Source of the DNA: Thiogranum sp.
GTDB lineage: Bacteria; Pseudomonadota; Gammaproteobacteria; DSM-19610
Length of the DNA: 35,667 nucleotides
Direction: 5' to 3'
Assembly (NCBI GenBank): GCA_030148915.1
Contig: JASBSN010000001.1
Span: 1 to 35,667 of the forward strand
In this document: positions 17,247 to 25,576 of the stretch, in pieces
How positions within the stretch are numbered: position 1 is the first letter of the stretch
How the letters are laid out: each line of letters starts with the position of its first letter
Position numbers and translations under genes: made by a program
Notes under the pieces: generated by a model
Told to the model about the DNA's origin: nothing
Databases searched by the model: none
What the model saw: the letters and a program-made list of their open reading frames with translations, nothing else

Positions 17247-17888
17247 GTGAAATTGATTCTTTTAGGCGCACCCGGCGCCGGTAAGGGCACCGTGGCTAAA
17301 TTGCTCACCGAGGTGGACGGTTCGGTACAGATTTCCACCGGCGACATCCTCCGTGGCGCGGTGGCCGCCGGCAGCGATCTCGGCAAGCAGGCCAAGGCCT
17401 TCATGGACGCCGGCGATCTGGTGCCCGATGACCTGATTATGGGCATCATGGAAGAGCGCCTCCAGGAGGCCGACTGCAAAAACGGCTTCCTGCTGGACGG
17501 GTTCCCGCGCACCATCCCTCAGGCCGAAGCGCTCAAGGCGCTGCTCGCGCGCCTGGGCATTGAGCTCGACATGGCCGTCAATCTCGACGTGCCGCGCGAT
17601 GTTATTCTCGACCGTCTGACCACGCGTCGCACCTGTACCGGCTGCGGCGCCATTTATAACGTCAAGAGCAAACCGACCAAAGTCGAGGGTATCTGCGACG
17701 TGTGTGGGGCCGCGGTGGTGCAGCGCGACGATGAAACCGAGGAGGCTATTTCCAACCGTCTCGATGTGTATAACGAGAAGACCGCGCCGCTGGTCGACTA
17801 CTACCGAAAAGAAGGCAAACTCGTCGACGTCAACGCGACTTCCAGCGACGTCGTGGTGCAGACCATCAAGGACAAGCTCGCCGGCTGA
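17247..17888 (+). CDS. adk: Adenylate kinase
   Basis: A 213-residue cytoplasmic enzyme (ATP + AMP to 2 ADP). P-loop GAPGAGKGT at the start, AMP site STGDILR, NGFLLDGFPRT and the LID arginines are all present. The LID carries CTGCG and, 17 residues later, CDVCG: four cysteines that should bind a structural zinc. Zinc LIDs are usual in Gram-positive and many deltaproteobacterial enzymes, whereas enteric gammaproteobacteria have a hydrogen-bonded LID without the cysteines. GTG at 17247 is chosen from the motif position and a GAGGAG ribosome site 8 bases upstream. A strong terminator follows. Confidence 0.97.
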   Translation: MKLILLGAPGAGKGTVAKLLTEVDGSVQISTGDILRGAVAAGSDLGKQAKAFMDAGDLVPDDLIMGIMEERLQEADCKNGFLLDGFPRTIPQAEALKALLARLGIELDMAVNLDVPRDVILDRLTTRRTCTGCGAIYNVKSKPTKVEGICDVCGAAVVQRDDETEEAISNRLDVYNEKTAPLVDYYRKEGKLVDVNATSSDVVVQTIKDKLAG

Positions 17889-17911
17889 ACCCGGTCGCCG
17901 CTGCGCTCGCC

Positions 17912-17940
17912 AAAACCCCCCCCCACTGAGCGGGGGTTTT
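17912..17940 (+). terminator. Rho-independent terminator after adk
   Basis: AAAACCCCC pairs with GGGGGTTTT across an 11-base loop, 24 bases after the adk stop. The hairpin ends in a short T-run on the plus strand. Confidence 0.85.
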
Positions 17941-18121
17941 GCTATGGGGGGCCGGGCTAGCGGCGATTGACGCGTCGTGCGCCCACGGTGCAGACTTGAC
18001 CGCATGCCCGTGCATTTCCCCGTGTCGCTTACCGGTCCTCCGTGCCCCTGGTGGTCGCGGCGGGGGCGCGCCGATGGACCGGGGCAAGGGCTCGGCAGAC
18101 GGCGCTACCGGCAGGTTGGGG

Positions 18122-19195
18122 ATGCCCCTCGCTAGTGCTCGGCGCGGCGTGCTGCTCTGCGGCCTGGGTGGGTTGCTGTGCATGGCCGGGTGCAGCGAAC
18201 TGGCCTACTACCGCCAGTCGGTCGCCGGGCAGATGGAGATCCTGAGCCGCCGCCACACCATTGATGCGTTGATCGCCGCCGACGACCGTCCCCGGCCGTT
18301 GCGCAGGCAACTGGAGCAGGTGTCTGCAATACGCGCCTTTGCCATCCATCAGTTGGGCCTGCCCGGCGCCGACAGCTTTACGACCTATGCCGACCTCGGC
18401 CGCGGCTATGCGGTACTGGCGCTGTACGCGGCGCCGGAGTTTTCCACCACGCTGAAGAGCTGGTGTTATCCGGTGGCCGGTTGTGCCGACTACCGGGGTT
18501 ATTTCGACCGCGATATGCTCCAGACCGATGCCGGGGCATTGCGCGACCAGGGTTACGATGTCTATGTGGCGGCCGTACCGGCTTACTCGACCCTGGGCTG
18601 GTTCAACGATCCGGTGCTGAACACGGTCATCGACTGGCCGCGCCCGCGCCTGGCCGGGCTGTTGTTTCACGAACTGGCGCACCGCCAGCTGTATATCAAA
18701 GGCGATACCACCTTTAACGAGTCTTTCGCCACCGCCGTGGAGCAGGCCGGTGTGGAGCTCTGGCTGCAGCGCCAGGGCGATGCACCGGCGCTGGCCGATT
18801 ACCGCCGCCTCGGGCAGCGTCGTCAACAGGTGGTGCAGCTGGTAGCCGCGACCCGCGAACGGCTGCACGCCCTCTACGAACGTCACTTACCGGTGCCGGT
18901 TATGCGCGCGCATAAACAGCGCTCCCTCGAACAGGCCCGGGAGCGCTACCAGGCGCTGCGTCGGAAATGGCAGCAGGATCCGGGCTACGACGCCTGGTTC
19001 AACGATCGGCTGAACAATGCGCGCCTCGGTTCGATTGCCGCTTACCACGGCTACGTGGCGGGTTTTCGCGCCATGCTGACGCGCCTGAACAATGATTTCC
19101 CGGCGTTTTACGCCGAGGCGGCGCGCCTCGGCGCTCTGGCGGCGGACGCGCGGCGCGTGTATCTGAGCCGTGGCTTTGATCCGCCCGCGGAGTGA
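18122..19195 (+). CDS. Putative zinc aminopeptidase lipoprotein (DUF2265/Aminopep)
   Basis: A protein of about 357 residues of the Aminopep family (PF10023). After MPLASARRG and a hydrophobic stretch comes a lipobox (CMAGC), so it is probably a lipoprotein facing the periplasm. The gluzincin motif is HELAH within LLFHELAHRQLY, with a downstream glutamate in FNESFAT that should be the third zinc ligand. The C-terminal third is helical and charged. Peptidase activity is inferred from the motif; the family is poorly studied. ATG 18122 is chosen for a normal signal peptide; ATG 18074 or longer is possible. It is followed after 3 bases by a LysR gene. Confidence 0.82.
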   Translation: MPLASARRGVLLCGLGGLLCMAGCSELAYYRQSVAGQMEILSRRHTIDALIAADDRPRPLRRQLEQVSAIRAFAIHQLGLPGADSFTTYADLGRGYAVLALYAAPEFSTTLKSWCYPVAGCADYRGYFDRDMLQTDAGALRDQGYDVYVAAVPAYSTLGWFNDPVLNTVIDWPRPRLAGLLFHELAHRQLYIKGDTTFNESFATAVEQAGVELWLQRQGDAPALADYRRLGQRRQQVVQLVAATRERLHALYERHLPVPVMRAHKQRSLEQARERYQALRRKWQQDPGYDAWFNDRLNNARLGSIAAYHGYVAGFRAMLTRLNNDFPAFYAEAARLGALAADARRVYLSRGFDPPAE

Positions 19196-19198
19196 CCC

Positions 19199-20056
19199 TT
19201 GGACACCCAACTACTGAAGACCTTTCTGGAAATCTATCGCACCCGGCATTTCGGCCAGGCGGCGCACAATCTGCATCTCAGCCAGTCGGCGGTCAGTGCG
19301 CGTATCCGCCTGCTGGAGGAGGAACTGGGCGTGTCGCTGTTCACCCGCGAGCGCAACAACATCCAACTGACCGCAGCCGGAGAAAAACTGTTACCGCATG
19401 CGGAAAACATCACCACCTCGTGGGGTCGGGTACGCCAGGAAATGGCCATGGGTGAAAACGGATCGGCGCTGCTCTCGGTAGCCGCCGTGCCGAGCTTGTG
19501 GGATATCGCCCTGCAGGACTGGGCGCAGCGCGTCTACAGTGACTGCCCCGAAGTCGGATTGAGCGCCGAGGCGCACGACACCGAGACGCTGCTACGCAAT
19601 CTGCTGGCCGGCAGTCTCGATCTGGCTTTCCTGTTCGACGCACCACGCGCAGCGCAGCTGAAAGTGGTCGAAGCCCTGCCGGTGTCACTGATCATGGTGT
19701 CCTCAAGCCCGGGTCTGTCGGTCGAGGAAGCCCTCAGCGGCGACTACGTGATGGTGGACTGGGGGACATCGTTTGCCATCAGCCACGCGCAGCAGTTCGC
19801 GGAGATGCCTAGGCCGCGTGCACGCGTGGGACTGGGGCGGATGGCCAAAGCCCTGCTGCTGGCGCGCGGCGGCTCAGCGTACCTGGCCGAGGCCATGGTG
19901 CGGGAGCAACTGCGCGCAGGGCACCTGCACCGCGTTGAAGGCGCGCCGGCGATCGAGCGCATGGCCTGCGCCGTCTACCGGCTGCAGAGCAGTCACGGTA
20001 AGATCATCGACAAAATCCTGCCGTGGCTCGCCCCGCGCCCGTCATCGAGCGCCTGA
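19199..20056 (+). CDS. LysR-family regulator, HdfR-like
   Basis: A 285-residue transcription regulator. The N-terminal winged helix starts MDTQLLKTFLEIYRTRHFG, with SQSAVSARIRLLEEELG as recognition region and LFTRERNNIQLTAAGEKLL, very close to the HdfR (YifA) type. The remainder is the periplasmic-binding-protein-like effector domain. The effector is unknown; in E. coli HdfR represses the flagellar master operon, but a flagellar role cannot be assumed here. The start is TTG 19199, just 3 bases after the aminopeptidase stop, with GCGGAG upstream, so the two genes are probably co-transcribed. Confidence 0.88.
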   Translation: MDTQLLKTFLEIYRTRHFGQAAHNLHLSQSAVSARIRLLEEELGVSLFTRERNNIQLTAAGEKLLPHAENITTSWGRVRQEMAMGENGSALLSVAAVPSLWDIALQDWAQRVYSDCPEVGLSAEAHDTETLLRNLLAGSLDLAFLFDAPRAAQLKVVEALPVSLIMVSSSPGLSVEEALSGDYVMVDWGTSFAISHAQQFAEMPRPRARVGLGRMAKALLLARGGSAYLAEAMVREQLRAGHLHRVEGAPAIERMACAVYRLQSSHGKIIDKILPWLAPRPSSSA

Positions 20057-20090
20057 AACCGGGCCGAGCGGGCGCCGCCAAGGCGGCGCG

Positions 20091-20348
20091 TCAGTCTTCG
20101 AACAACCAGTCGGCGACCAGTTGGCGCAAGTATTTTTCTTCGCGCCGGCGTTCCAGTTCGCGCCGTGCGCGCATCTGGCGCCGCACCCGCGAACTGTCCT
20201 TTTCCCGCCCGGCGCTGTTCAGCCAGTGTTCATCGTAATCGTCGCCGTCCCCCCAATTCTCGTCACTCGGAGCACCGACACTGTCGTCCACGACACGGTG
20301 TTTGCCGGCGCTGCGGCCTGGGTTGTCTGTTGCGATCGCTTTTGCCAT
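20091..20348 (-). CDS. Small charged protein, possibly PA3496-like
   Basis: An 85-residue protein with an acidic middle (ENWGDGDDYDEHW) and a strongly basic, probably coiled helix (RVRRQMRARRELERRREEKYL), ending VADWLFED. No signal peptide, membrane segment or catalytic motif. The acidic then arginine-rich layout recalls the PA3496 family of small gammaproteobacterial proteins, but this is only a resemblance. ATG 20348 has AGG just upstream. It converges with the LysR gene, ending 35 bases away. Confidence 0.6.
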   Translation of the reverse strand: MAKAIATDNPGRSAGKHRVVDDSVGAPSDENWGDGDDYDEHWLNSAGREKDSSRVRRQMRARRELERRREEKYLRQLVADWLFED

Positions 20349-20434
20349 ACCTGACTACTCATGGTGTCCGCCGGAGTGGTGGGTCTGAGCAGACATATAG
20401 GGATTGCGCGGTACAGATTAAAGCGAAAAATATT

Positions 20435-20447
20435 GATCGTGACGATC
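20435..20447. repeat. Short palindrome after the phosphatase gene
   Basis: GATCGTGACGATC (6-base arms around a central G) followed by AATATTTTT on the minus strand. It could end transcription of the kinase-phosphatase pair or be an operator for the small gene. Confidence 0.35.
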
Positions 20448-20474
20448 GAAAAAAGTAAAGATCGGCCCTCGGGC

Positions 20475-21290
20475 TCAGCCCGGCCGATAAAGAATAAAAC
20501 TCAGATCGTCGGGTTTGTGTGGGCGCACGTCTGAGGATTGCTCCATACGCGCCTGACAGACCTCAAGCAGGTTCTGCGCGGCCTGGGCCAAGGGGCCGAT
20601 GCGGATTATGTTGACGATTTCGTCGATAGGGATATTGTCGAACAGCCCGTCGCTGGCGAGCACCAGGGTGTCGCGCGGCGCCAGCTCGACCCGCGGCCCG
20701 ATTTCCACGCGCATGTCGTTGCAACCGATAATGTTGGACACCAGGTGGCGTTCCTCGTGATAAATGGCATCGTCCACTTCGACCAGCCCGGCCTCCACGG
20801 CGTAGCCGACCGGCGAGTGGGAGATGCTCTGGTAGCGGATTCGACCGCGCTGTCCGGTGATCAGAATCTCCGAGTCGCCGACGTGATAGGGGCGTACCGC
20901 GGCGCGGTCGATCTCAACCGCGGCGAAGGTGGTGCCCGAGCCCAGCCCCTGCGCGAGCACCGCGCGGTTGGCCTGCTCGATGGCATCGAGAATCGCCTCG
21001 CGCAGGGCCGGCGGGTCGTCGCCCACGGCGCTCACCCGACGGCTGAGCTGGCGCACCGCGGTGGCCGATGCCTGATCACCGGCGGGCAGGCCGCCCAGAC
21101 CGTCGGCCACCACCAGCACCAGGCTGCCGTCGGCGCGCGGCAGCAGCCCCAGAGAATCCTCGTTATCCGAGAGCTTGTCGGGCGCCCGGTGGGTGTATGC
21201 GCAGAGGCTGGCGCCGTCAAGCCGGTAGCTCTCGATGCCTTCGCAGTCCGCGCCCAGGTAGAGCTTGGGTTTTTCCAGTGTTATTGCCAC
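20475..21290 (-). CDS. PP2C-family serine/threonine phosphatase
   Basis: A 271-residue cytoplasmic metal-dependent protein phosphatase. Metal-site motifs are intact: DNEDS (42-46), VVADGLGG (Asp63, Gly64), GSGTTFAAVEI, VGDSEIL, LASDGLFDNI and PDDLSFIL at the end. It should remove phosphate from Ser/Thr residues, most likely on targets of the kinase encoded just before it. GTG 21290 is chosen: it overlaps the kinase stop by 10 bases and starts the fold (AITLEKPKLYLGAD). The open frame continues upstream to 21782 but that part is low-complexity shadow of the kinase gene. Confidence 0.88.
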   Translation of the reverse strand: MAITLEKPKLYLGADCEGIESYRLDGASLCAYTHRAPDKLSDNEDSLGLLPRADGSLVLVVADGLGGLPAGDQASATAVRQLSRRVSAVGDDPPALREAILDAIEQANRAVLAQGLGSGTTFAAVEIDRAAVRPYHVGDSEILITGQRGRIRYQSISHSPVGYAVEAGLVEVDDAIYHEERHLVSNIIGCNDMRVEIGPRVELAPRDTLVLASDGLFDNIPIDEIVNIIRIGPLAQAAQNLLEVCQARMEQSSDVRPHKPDDLSFILYRPG

Positions 21291-22024
21291 GCAATGTTTT
21301 CCAGATATTGGCGCAGTTGTCCCGCGGTTTTGAAATTTTTCAGTATCAAGGTGCGTTTCAGACCCCGGCAGATGGCTTTGATTTCGGGCGGCTGGTTTTT
21401 GTAGTGTTTCAGACCACCGAGTGCTTCGTAGAGCAGCCTCACCAGATCGATGACATCTTCGTGGATGTTCTCCGGGCGTGGCGCGCCCCAGTGATAGAAA
21501 TCCAGCAGTTTCAGATCGAAGCCCAGACCGTAGCGACGTACGATGATGTTCTCGGTGTGCAGGTCGCCGTGGTATTCCTTCATCTGGTGAATGCACTCGA
21601 TGCCGGTGGTCAAGGCGTGCAACAGGTGCAAGCCCTGAAAGGGCGTCAGGCGCCGGCCCGGCTGGCGTTTGAGAAAATGAGACAGCAATTCGCCCTCGAC
21701 GAACTCCGAAACCAGCAGCGTAATCGGCACGCCGCGGAAGGTGATGTTCTCGCGCGTGTGGTACTGGATGGCGATGGAGCAATGGCGCAGCTTATGCAAT
21801 TTGCGGGCGTTGAAATTGGCCGTGCGGTCATTGGGATTACGGTGCGGGTAGAACAGTTTGACCGCGCGTTCGATGTCGGTGGCGTGCTCGCGCACCAGAA
21901 AGACTTCGCCTTCCCAACCGGCCCCGAGCGGCTTGATCACTTCATATTTGCGCGCCAGCACGCGTCCCGCTTTGAAGTCGAAACTGTCGATAATCCGGCG
22001 GCTGGTGTATGAGGCCTTTCCCAC
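21281..22024 (-). CDS. Bacterial Ser/Thr protein kinase
   Basis: A 247-residue soluble protein kinase of about one domain. Nucleotide loop GAGWEGEVF (34-42), catalytic lysine in AVKLF (Lys56), catalytic loop HGDLHTEN (Asp154, Asn159), and DFYHWG (from Asp175) in place of DFG. The key residues for phosphate transfer are therefore present, though HGD and DFY are variants. No membrane helix or sensory domain is attached. Start is GTG 22024, with no strong ribosome site visible. It overlaps the PP2C gene and faces the amidoligase cluster across 138 bases, suggesting a reversible phosphorylation switch for it (inference). Confidence 0.85.
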   Translation of the reverse strand: MGKASYTSRRIIDSFDFKAGRVLARKYEVIKPLGAGWEGEVFLVREHATDIERAVKLFYPHRNPNDRTANFNARKLHKLRHCSIAIQYHTRENITFRGVPITLLVSEFVEGELLSHFLKRQPGRRLTPFQGLHLLHALTTGIECIHQMKEYHGDLHTENIIVRRYGLGFDLKLLDFYHWGAPRPENIHEDVIDLVRLLYEALGGLKHYKNQPPEIKAICRGLKRTLILKNFKTAGQLRQYLENIAWQ

Positions 22025-22162
22025 AATCGGTTTATGTTATGTCAGTTCCCGCAGGAATAACAGGGGTGCGCGCGGCGGCCCGTGCGCCGGAGCGGGAATT
22101 GTTCCAATGCAACGGTTAAAAGCGTGTATGCTGATACGCTGGCTTCGCTACAGAGGTAGGAC

Positions 22163-25100
22163 ATGGCAATACGGGTCGCGATCAATCACCAGACTGAATA
22201 CCGTTTCGACCGCCGCGTCAGTCTGTCGCCACATATCATTCGTCTGCGTCCGGCGGTGCACAGCCGCACGCCGGTGCACGCCTATTCGTTGACGGTGTTG
22301 CCCGAGAAGCACTTCATCAACTGGCAGCAGGATCCGTTCGGCAATTTCCAGGCGCGCCTGGTGTTCCCGGAAAAGACCGATCTGCTGAGTATCGAAGTGG
22401 ACCTGATCGCCGATATGGTGGTGTTCAACCCGTTCGATTTTTTCCTTGAGGAGCCGGCGGGGGAATTTCCCTTCGGTTACCAACCCCAACTGGCGCGCGA
22501 GCTGGCGCCGTATCGCGAGATACGCGAAGACGGCCCGCTTCTGCAGGCATGGCTGGGCGAGGTCTCGCGCGCGCCGCGCCCGACCATCGACTTTCTGGTC
22601 GAACTCAACCAGCGCCTGCAGCGCGACATCAGCTACAACGTGCGCATGGAGCCGGGGGTGCAGACCTGCGAGGAGACGCTCGCCAGGGGCAACGGCTCGT
22701 GCCGCGACACCGGCTGGCTGCTGGTGCAGATCCTGCGCCACCTCGGGCTGGCCGCGCGATTTGTCTCCGGCTACCTGATTCAGCTGACCGCCGATCAGAA
22801 ATCGCTGGACGGTCCCTCCGGGCCGGAACGCGATTTTACCGATCTGCACGCCTGGGCCGAAGTGTATGCACCCGGCGCCGGTTGGATCGGTCTGGATCCC
22901 ACCTCGGGCCTGTTCGCCGGCGAAGGGCACATCCCGCTGGCCTGCACGCCCGATCCGCTGAGCGCGGCACCCGTGACCGGCGCCAGCGACGAAGCCGAAG
23001 TGACCTTCACTTTCCATAACCAGGTGCGTCGCATTTACGAGGATCCGCGTGTTACCCGGCCTTACAGTGACAGCCAGTGGGAGGAGATTGTCGCTCTGGG
23101 GCAGCGCGTTGACGCCGAGATGCAGCAGGGGGATGTGCGGCTCACGATGGGCGGTGAGCCCACTTTTGTCTCTATTGATGATATGGAGGGGGCGCAGTGG
23201 AACACCGCGGCGCTGGGGGAAAAAAAGCGCGAGTTGGCCGCGCAACTGCTGCAGCGCCTGCAGCAAAGATTTGCCGCCGGCGCGGCACTGCACTATGGCC
23301 AGGGTAAATGGTACCCGGGTGAAATGCTGCCGCGCTGGGCGCTGAGCTGTTTCTGGCGCAGCGACGGCGCGCCGCTGTGGCAGGACCCGCGCTGGCTGGC
23401 GCAGGAAAGTCGCGACTACGCCTATGACGAGGCCGCGGCGCGGCGCTTCCTGGAGACCCTGTGCCGCTATCTCGGTGTCGCGCCGAGCGCGGTGCAGGCG
23501 GGTTTCGAAGATGTTCACTATTATCTGTGGAAAGAGGGCGCGCTGCCCGACAACCTCGACGTTATGGACAACCGGCTCGAAGACCCGCTGGAGCGCGCGC
23601 GCCTGCGCCGCGTATTTCAGCGCGGGCTGGACAAGGTGACCGGTTACGCCTTGCCGTTGAAGTGGCAGCGCACGCGCGAGCGCGAGGGTTGGCAGAGCGC
23701 GCCCTGGAAGTTCCGCACCGGGTCGATGTTCCTGTTACCCGGCGATTCGCCCATGGGTTACCGGCTGCCGTTGGAGTCGCTGCTCTGGGTCGCGCCTGAA
23801 CAGCGTGAGCAGGAGCCGCCGCGCTGCAGTTTCGAGCCGCGCCAGGCGCTGGGCGATAGCGGCGATGAAGTGGCACGGCGTTACCGCGAGTTTGTACCCG
23901 CGCCTGTCAGCCCGGCTAACGGCGCGCAGAAAGCGGCGGACAAAGACGAGGAGGCGGGCGAGCAACAGGGCAATGAACCGGTATACTCGGCGCTGTGCGT
24001 GGAAGCCAGAGACGGCCGCCTGTATGTTTTTCTGCCGCCGCTGACGCACCTGGAGCACTATCTCGATCTGCTCAGTTGTATAGAGGCGAGCGCCGCCGAG
24101 TTGCAGATGCCGGTGATCATGGAAGGCTACGAGCCGCCGCGGGATCCTCGTTTGCAGCGTCTGGCGGTGACCCCGGACCCGGGGGTTATCGAAGTCAACA
24201 TCCACCCGGCGGCCAGTTGGGAGGCGTTGCAGCACAACACGCTGGCGCTCTATGAAGAGGCGCGACTGGCCCGCTTGGGCAGCGAGAAGTTCATGCTCGA
24301 CGGTCGCCACACCGGCACCGGCGGCGGTAACCATGTGACCATCGGCGGCGCCACGCCGGCTGACAGTCCGATACTGCGCCGGCCCGACCTGCTGCGCAGC
24401 CTGGTCAACTACTGGCAGAATCACCCGGGCCTGTCGTATCTGTTTTCCGGTCTGTTCGTCGGCCCGACCAGTCAGGCGCCGCGGGTCGACGAGGCGCGCG
24501 ATGACAGTCTGTACGAGCTGGAAATCGCCTTCCAGCAGATGCCCGAGGGCGAGACGCCCGCACCCTGGTTGGTCGATCGCCTGTTGCGCAATCTGCTGAT
24601 CGATGTGACGGGCAACACCCATCGGGCGGAATTCTGTATCGACAAACTGTACTCGCCCGACTCGGTCACCGGCCGGCTCGGCCTGGTGGAGTTCCGTGCC
24701 TTCGAGATGCCGCCGCACGCGCAGATGAGCCTGGTGCAGATGCTGCTGTTGCGCGCGCTGATCGCCTGGTTCTGGAAGCAACCGTACCGGCGCAAGCTGA
24801 TACGCTGGGGCACACAGTTGCACGACCGTTTCATGCTGCCGCACTTTGTCGAGCAGGATTGCCACGAAGTCATCGCTGATCTGCAGCAGGCCGGGTTTGC
24901 CCTGCACAGCGAATGGCTTGCGCCGTTCGTGGAATTCCGCTTCCCGCATTGCGGGCGCACCGTGCAGCAGGACATCGAACTGGAACTGCGCACGGCCATC
25001 GAGCCCTGGCACGTGCTCGGCGAAGAGGTCGGCTCGCTGGGCACGGCGCGCTACGTCGACTCTGCGGTGGAGCGCCTGCAGGTGCGGGTCAGCGGTATGA

Positions 25101-25504
25101 CCGGCGAGCGTCACGTCGTGACCTGCAACGGCCGGCGCGTTCCGCTGCGACCTACCGGCCGGCGCGGCGAGTTCGTCGCCGGGGTGCGCTACAAGGCCTG
25201 GCAGCCGCCCTCCGGCCTGCACCCGGGGATCGGTGTCCAGGCGCCGCTGGTGTTCGATATTCTTGACACCTGGAACAGCACTTCCCTCGGCGGTTGTACC
25301 TACCATGTGACCCACCCCGGCGGGCGTAATTACGACACCTTCCCGGTCAATGCCAACGAAGCCGAAGCCCGCCGTATCGCGCGTTTCTGGGCGCACGGCC
25401 ATACCCCGGGGATTCTCCAGGCGCCGGCCGAAACGCTCAGCGCGGAGTACCCCTATACGCTCGATCTGCGCTGGCAGGCAGGCTCGGTACCGGGAAGCGC
25501 TTGA
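22163..25504 (+). CDS. Transglutaminase-like/DUF2126 amidoligase
   Basis: An 1113-residue two-part protein. The N-terminal part has a bacterial transglutaminase N-domain (1-85) and a transglutaminase core with Cys180 (NGSCRDTGWLLVQILRHLG), His229 (DLHAWAEVY) and Asp245 (GLDPTSG), the expected triad. From about residue 310 to the end is DUF2126, described as a putative amidoligase related to COOH-NH2 ligases, with RLTMGGEPTFVSID, EVNIHPAASW and GGGNHVTIGG. A charged, low-complexity insert lies near 590-610. Such proteins are encoded with circularly permuted ATP-grasp/alpha-E proteins and are predicted to make or cut peptide-like amides; no reaction is proven. ATG 22163 has AGGTAGG upstream. 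First of three genes. Confidence 0.92.
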   Translation: MAIRVAINHQTEYRFDRRVSLSPHIIRLRPAVHSRTPVHAYSLTVLPEKHFINWQQDPFGNFQARLVFPEKTDLLSIEVDLIADMVVFNPFDFFLEEPAGEFPFGYQPQLARELAPYREIREDGPLLQAWLGEVSRAPRPTIDFLVELNQRLQRDISYNVRMEPGVQTCEETLARGNGSCRDTGWLLVQILRHLGLAARFVSGYLIQLTADQKSLDGPSGPERDFTDLHAWAEVYAPGAGWIGLDPTSGLFAGEGHIPLACTPDPLSAAPVTGASDEAEVTFTFHNQVRRIYEDPRVTRPYSDSQWEEIVALGQRVDAEMQQGDVRLTMGGEPTFVSIDDMEGAQWNTAALGEKKRELAAQLLQRLQQRFAAGAALHYGQGKWYPGEMLPRWALSCFWRSDGAPLWQDPRWLAQESRDYAYDEAAARRFLETLCRYLGVAPSAVQAGFEDVHYYLWKEGALPDNLDVMDNRLEDPLERARLRRVFQRGLDKVTGYALPLKWQRTREREGWQSAPWKFRTGSMFLLPGDSPMGYRLPLESLLWVAPEQREQEPPRCSFEPRQALGDSGDEVARRYREFVPAPVSPANGAQKAADKDEEAGEQQGNEPVYSALCVEARDGRLYVFLPPLTHLEHYLDLLSCIEASAAELQMPVIMEGYEPPRDPRLQRLAVTPDPGVIEVNIHPAASWEALQHNTLALYEEARLARLGSEKFMLDGRHTGTGGGNHVTIGGATPADSPILRRPDLLRSLVNYWQNHPGLSYLFSGLFVGPTSQAPRVDEARDDSLYELEIAFQQMPEGETPAPWLVDRLLRNLLIDVTGNTHRAEFCIDKLYSPDSVTGRLGLVEFRAFEMPPHAQMSLVQMLLLRALIAWFWKQPYRRKLIRWGTQLHDRFMLPHFVEQDCHEVIADLQQAGFALHSEWLAPFVEFRFPHCGRTVQQDIELELRTAIEPWHVLGEEVGSLGTARYVDSAVERLQVRVSGMTGERHVVTCNGRRVPLRPTGRRGEFVAGVRYKAWQPPSGLHPGIGVQAPLVFDILDTWNSTSLGGCTYHVTHPGGRNYDTFPVNANEAEARRIARFWAHGHTPGILQAPAETLSAEYPYTLDLRWQAGSVPGSA

Positions 25505-25576
25505 GTCGTCGCGCGGGGGAATTTACAGTGGGCGGATGATGACCCATGACCCCGGTGACCGAGCGTGTCCGGTCCA

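Noticed and set aside
21291-21782. N-terminal extension of the PP2C protein
   Set aside because: The extra 164 residues lie inside the kinase gene and are low-complexity; the phosphatase fold starts at GTG 21290.
22148-23518. Long 456-codon open frame on the minus strand
   Set aside because: It is antisense to the DUF2126 gene, is arginine- and glutamine-rich without domain motifs, and arises from GC-rich codon bias.
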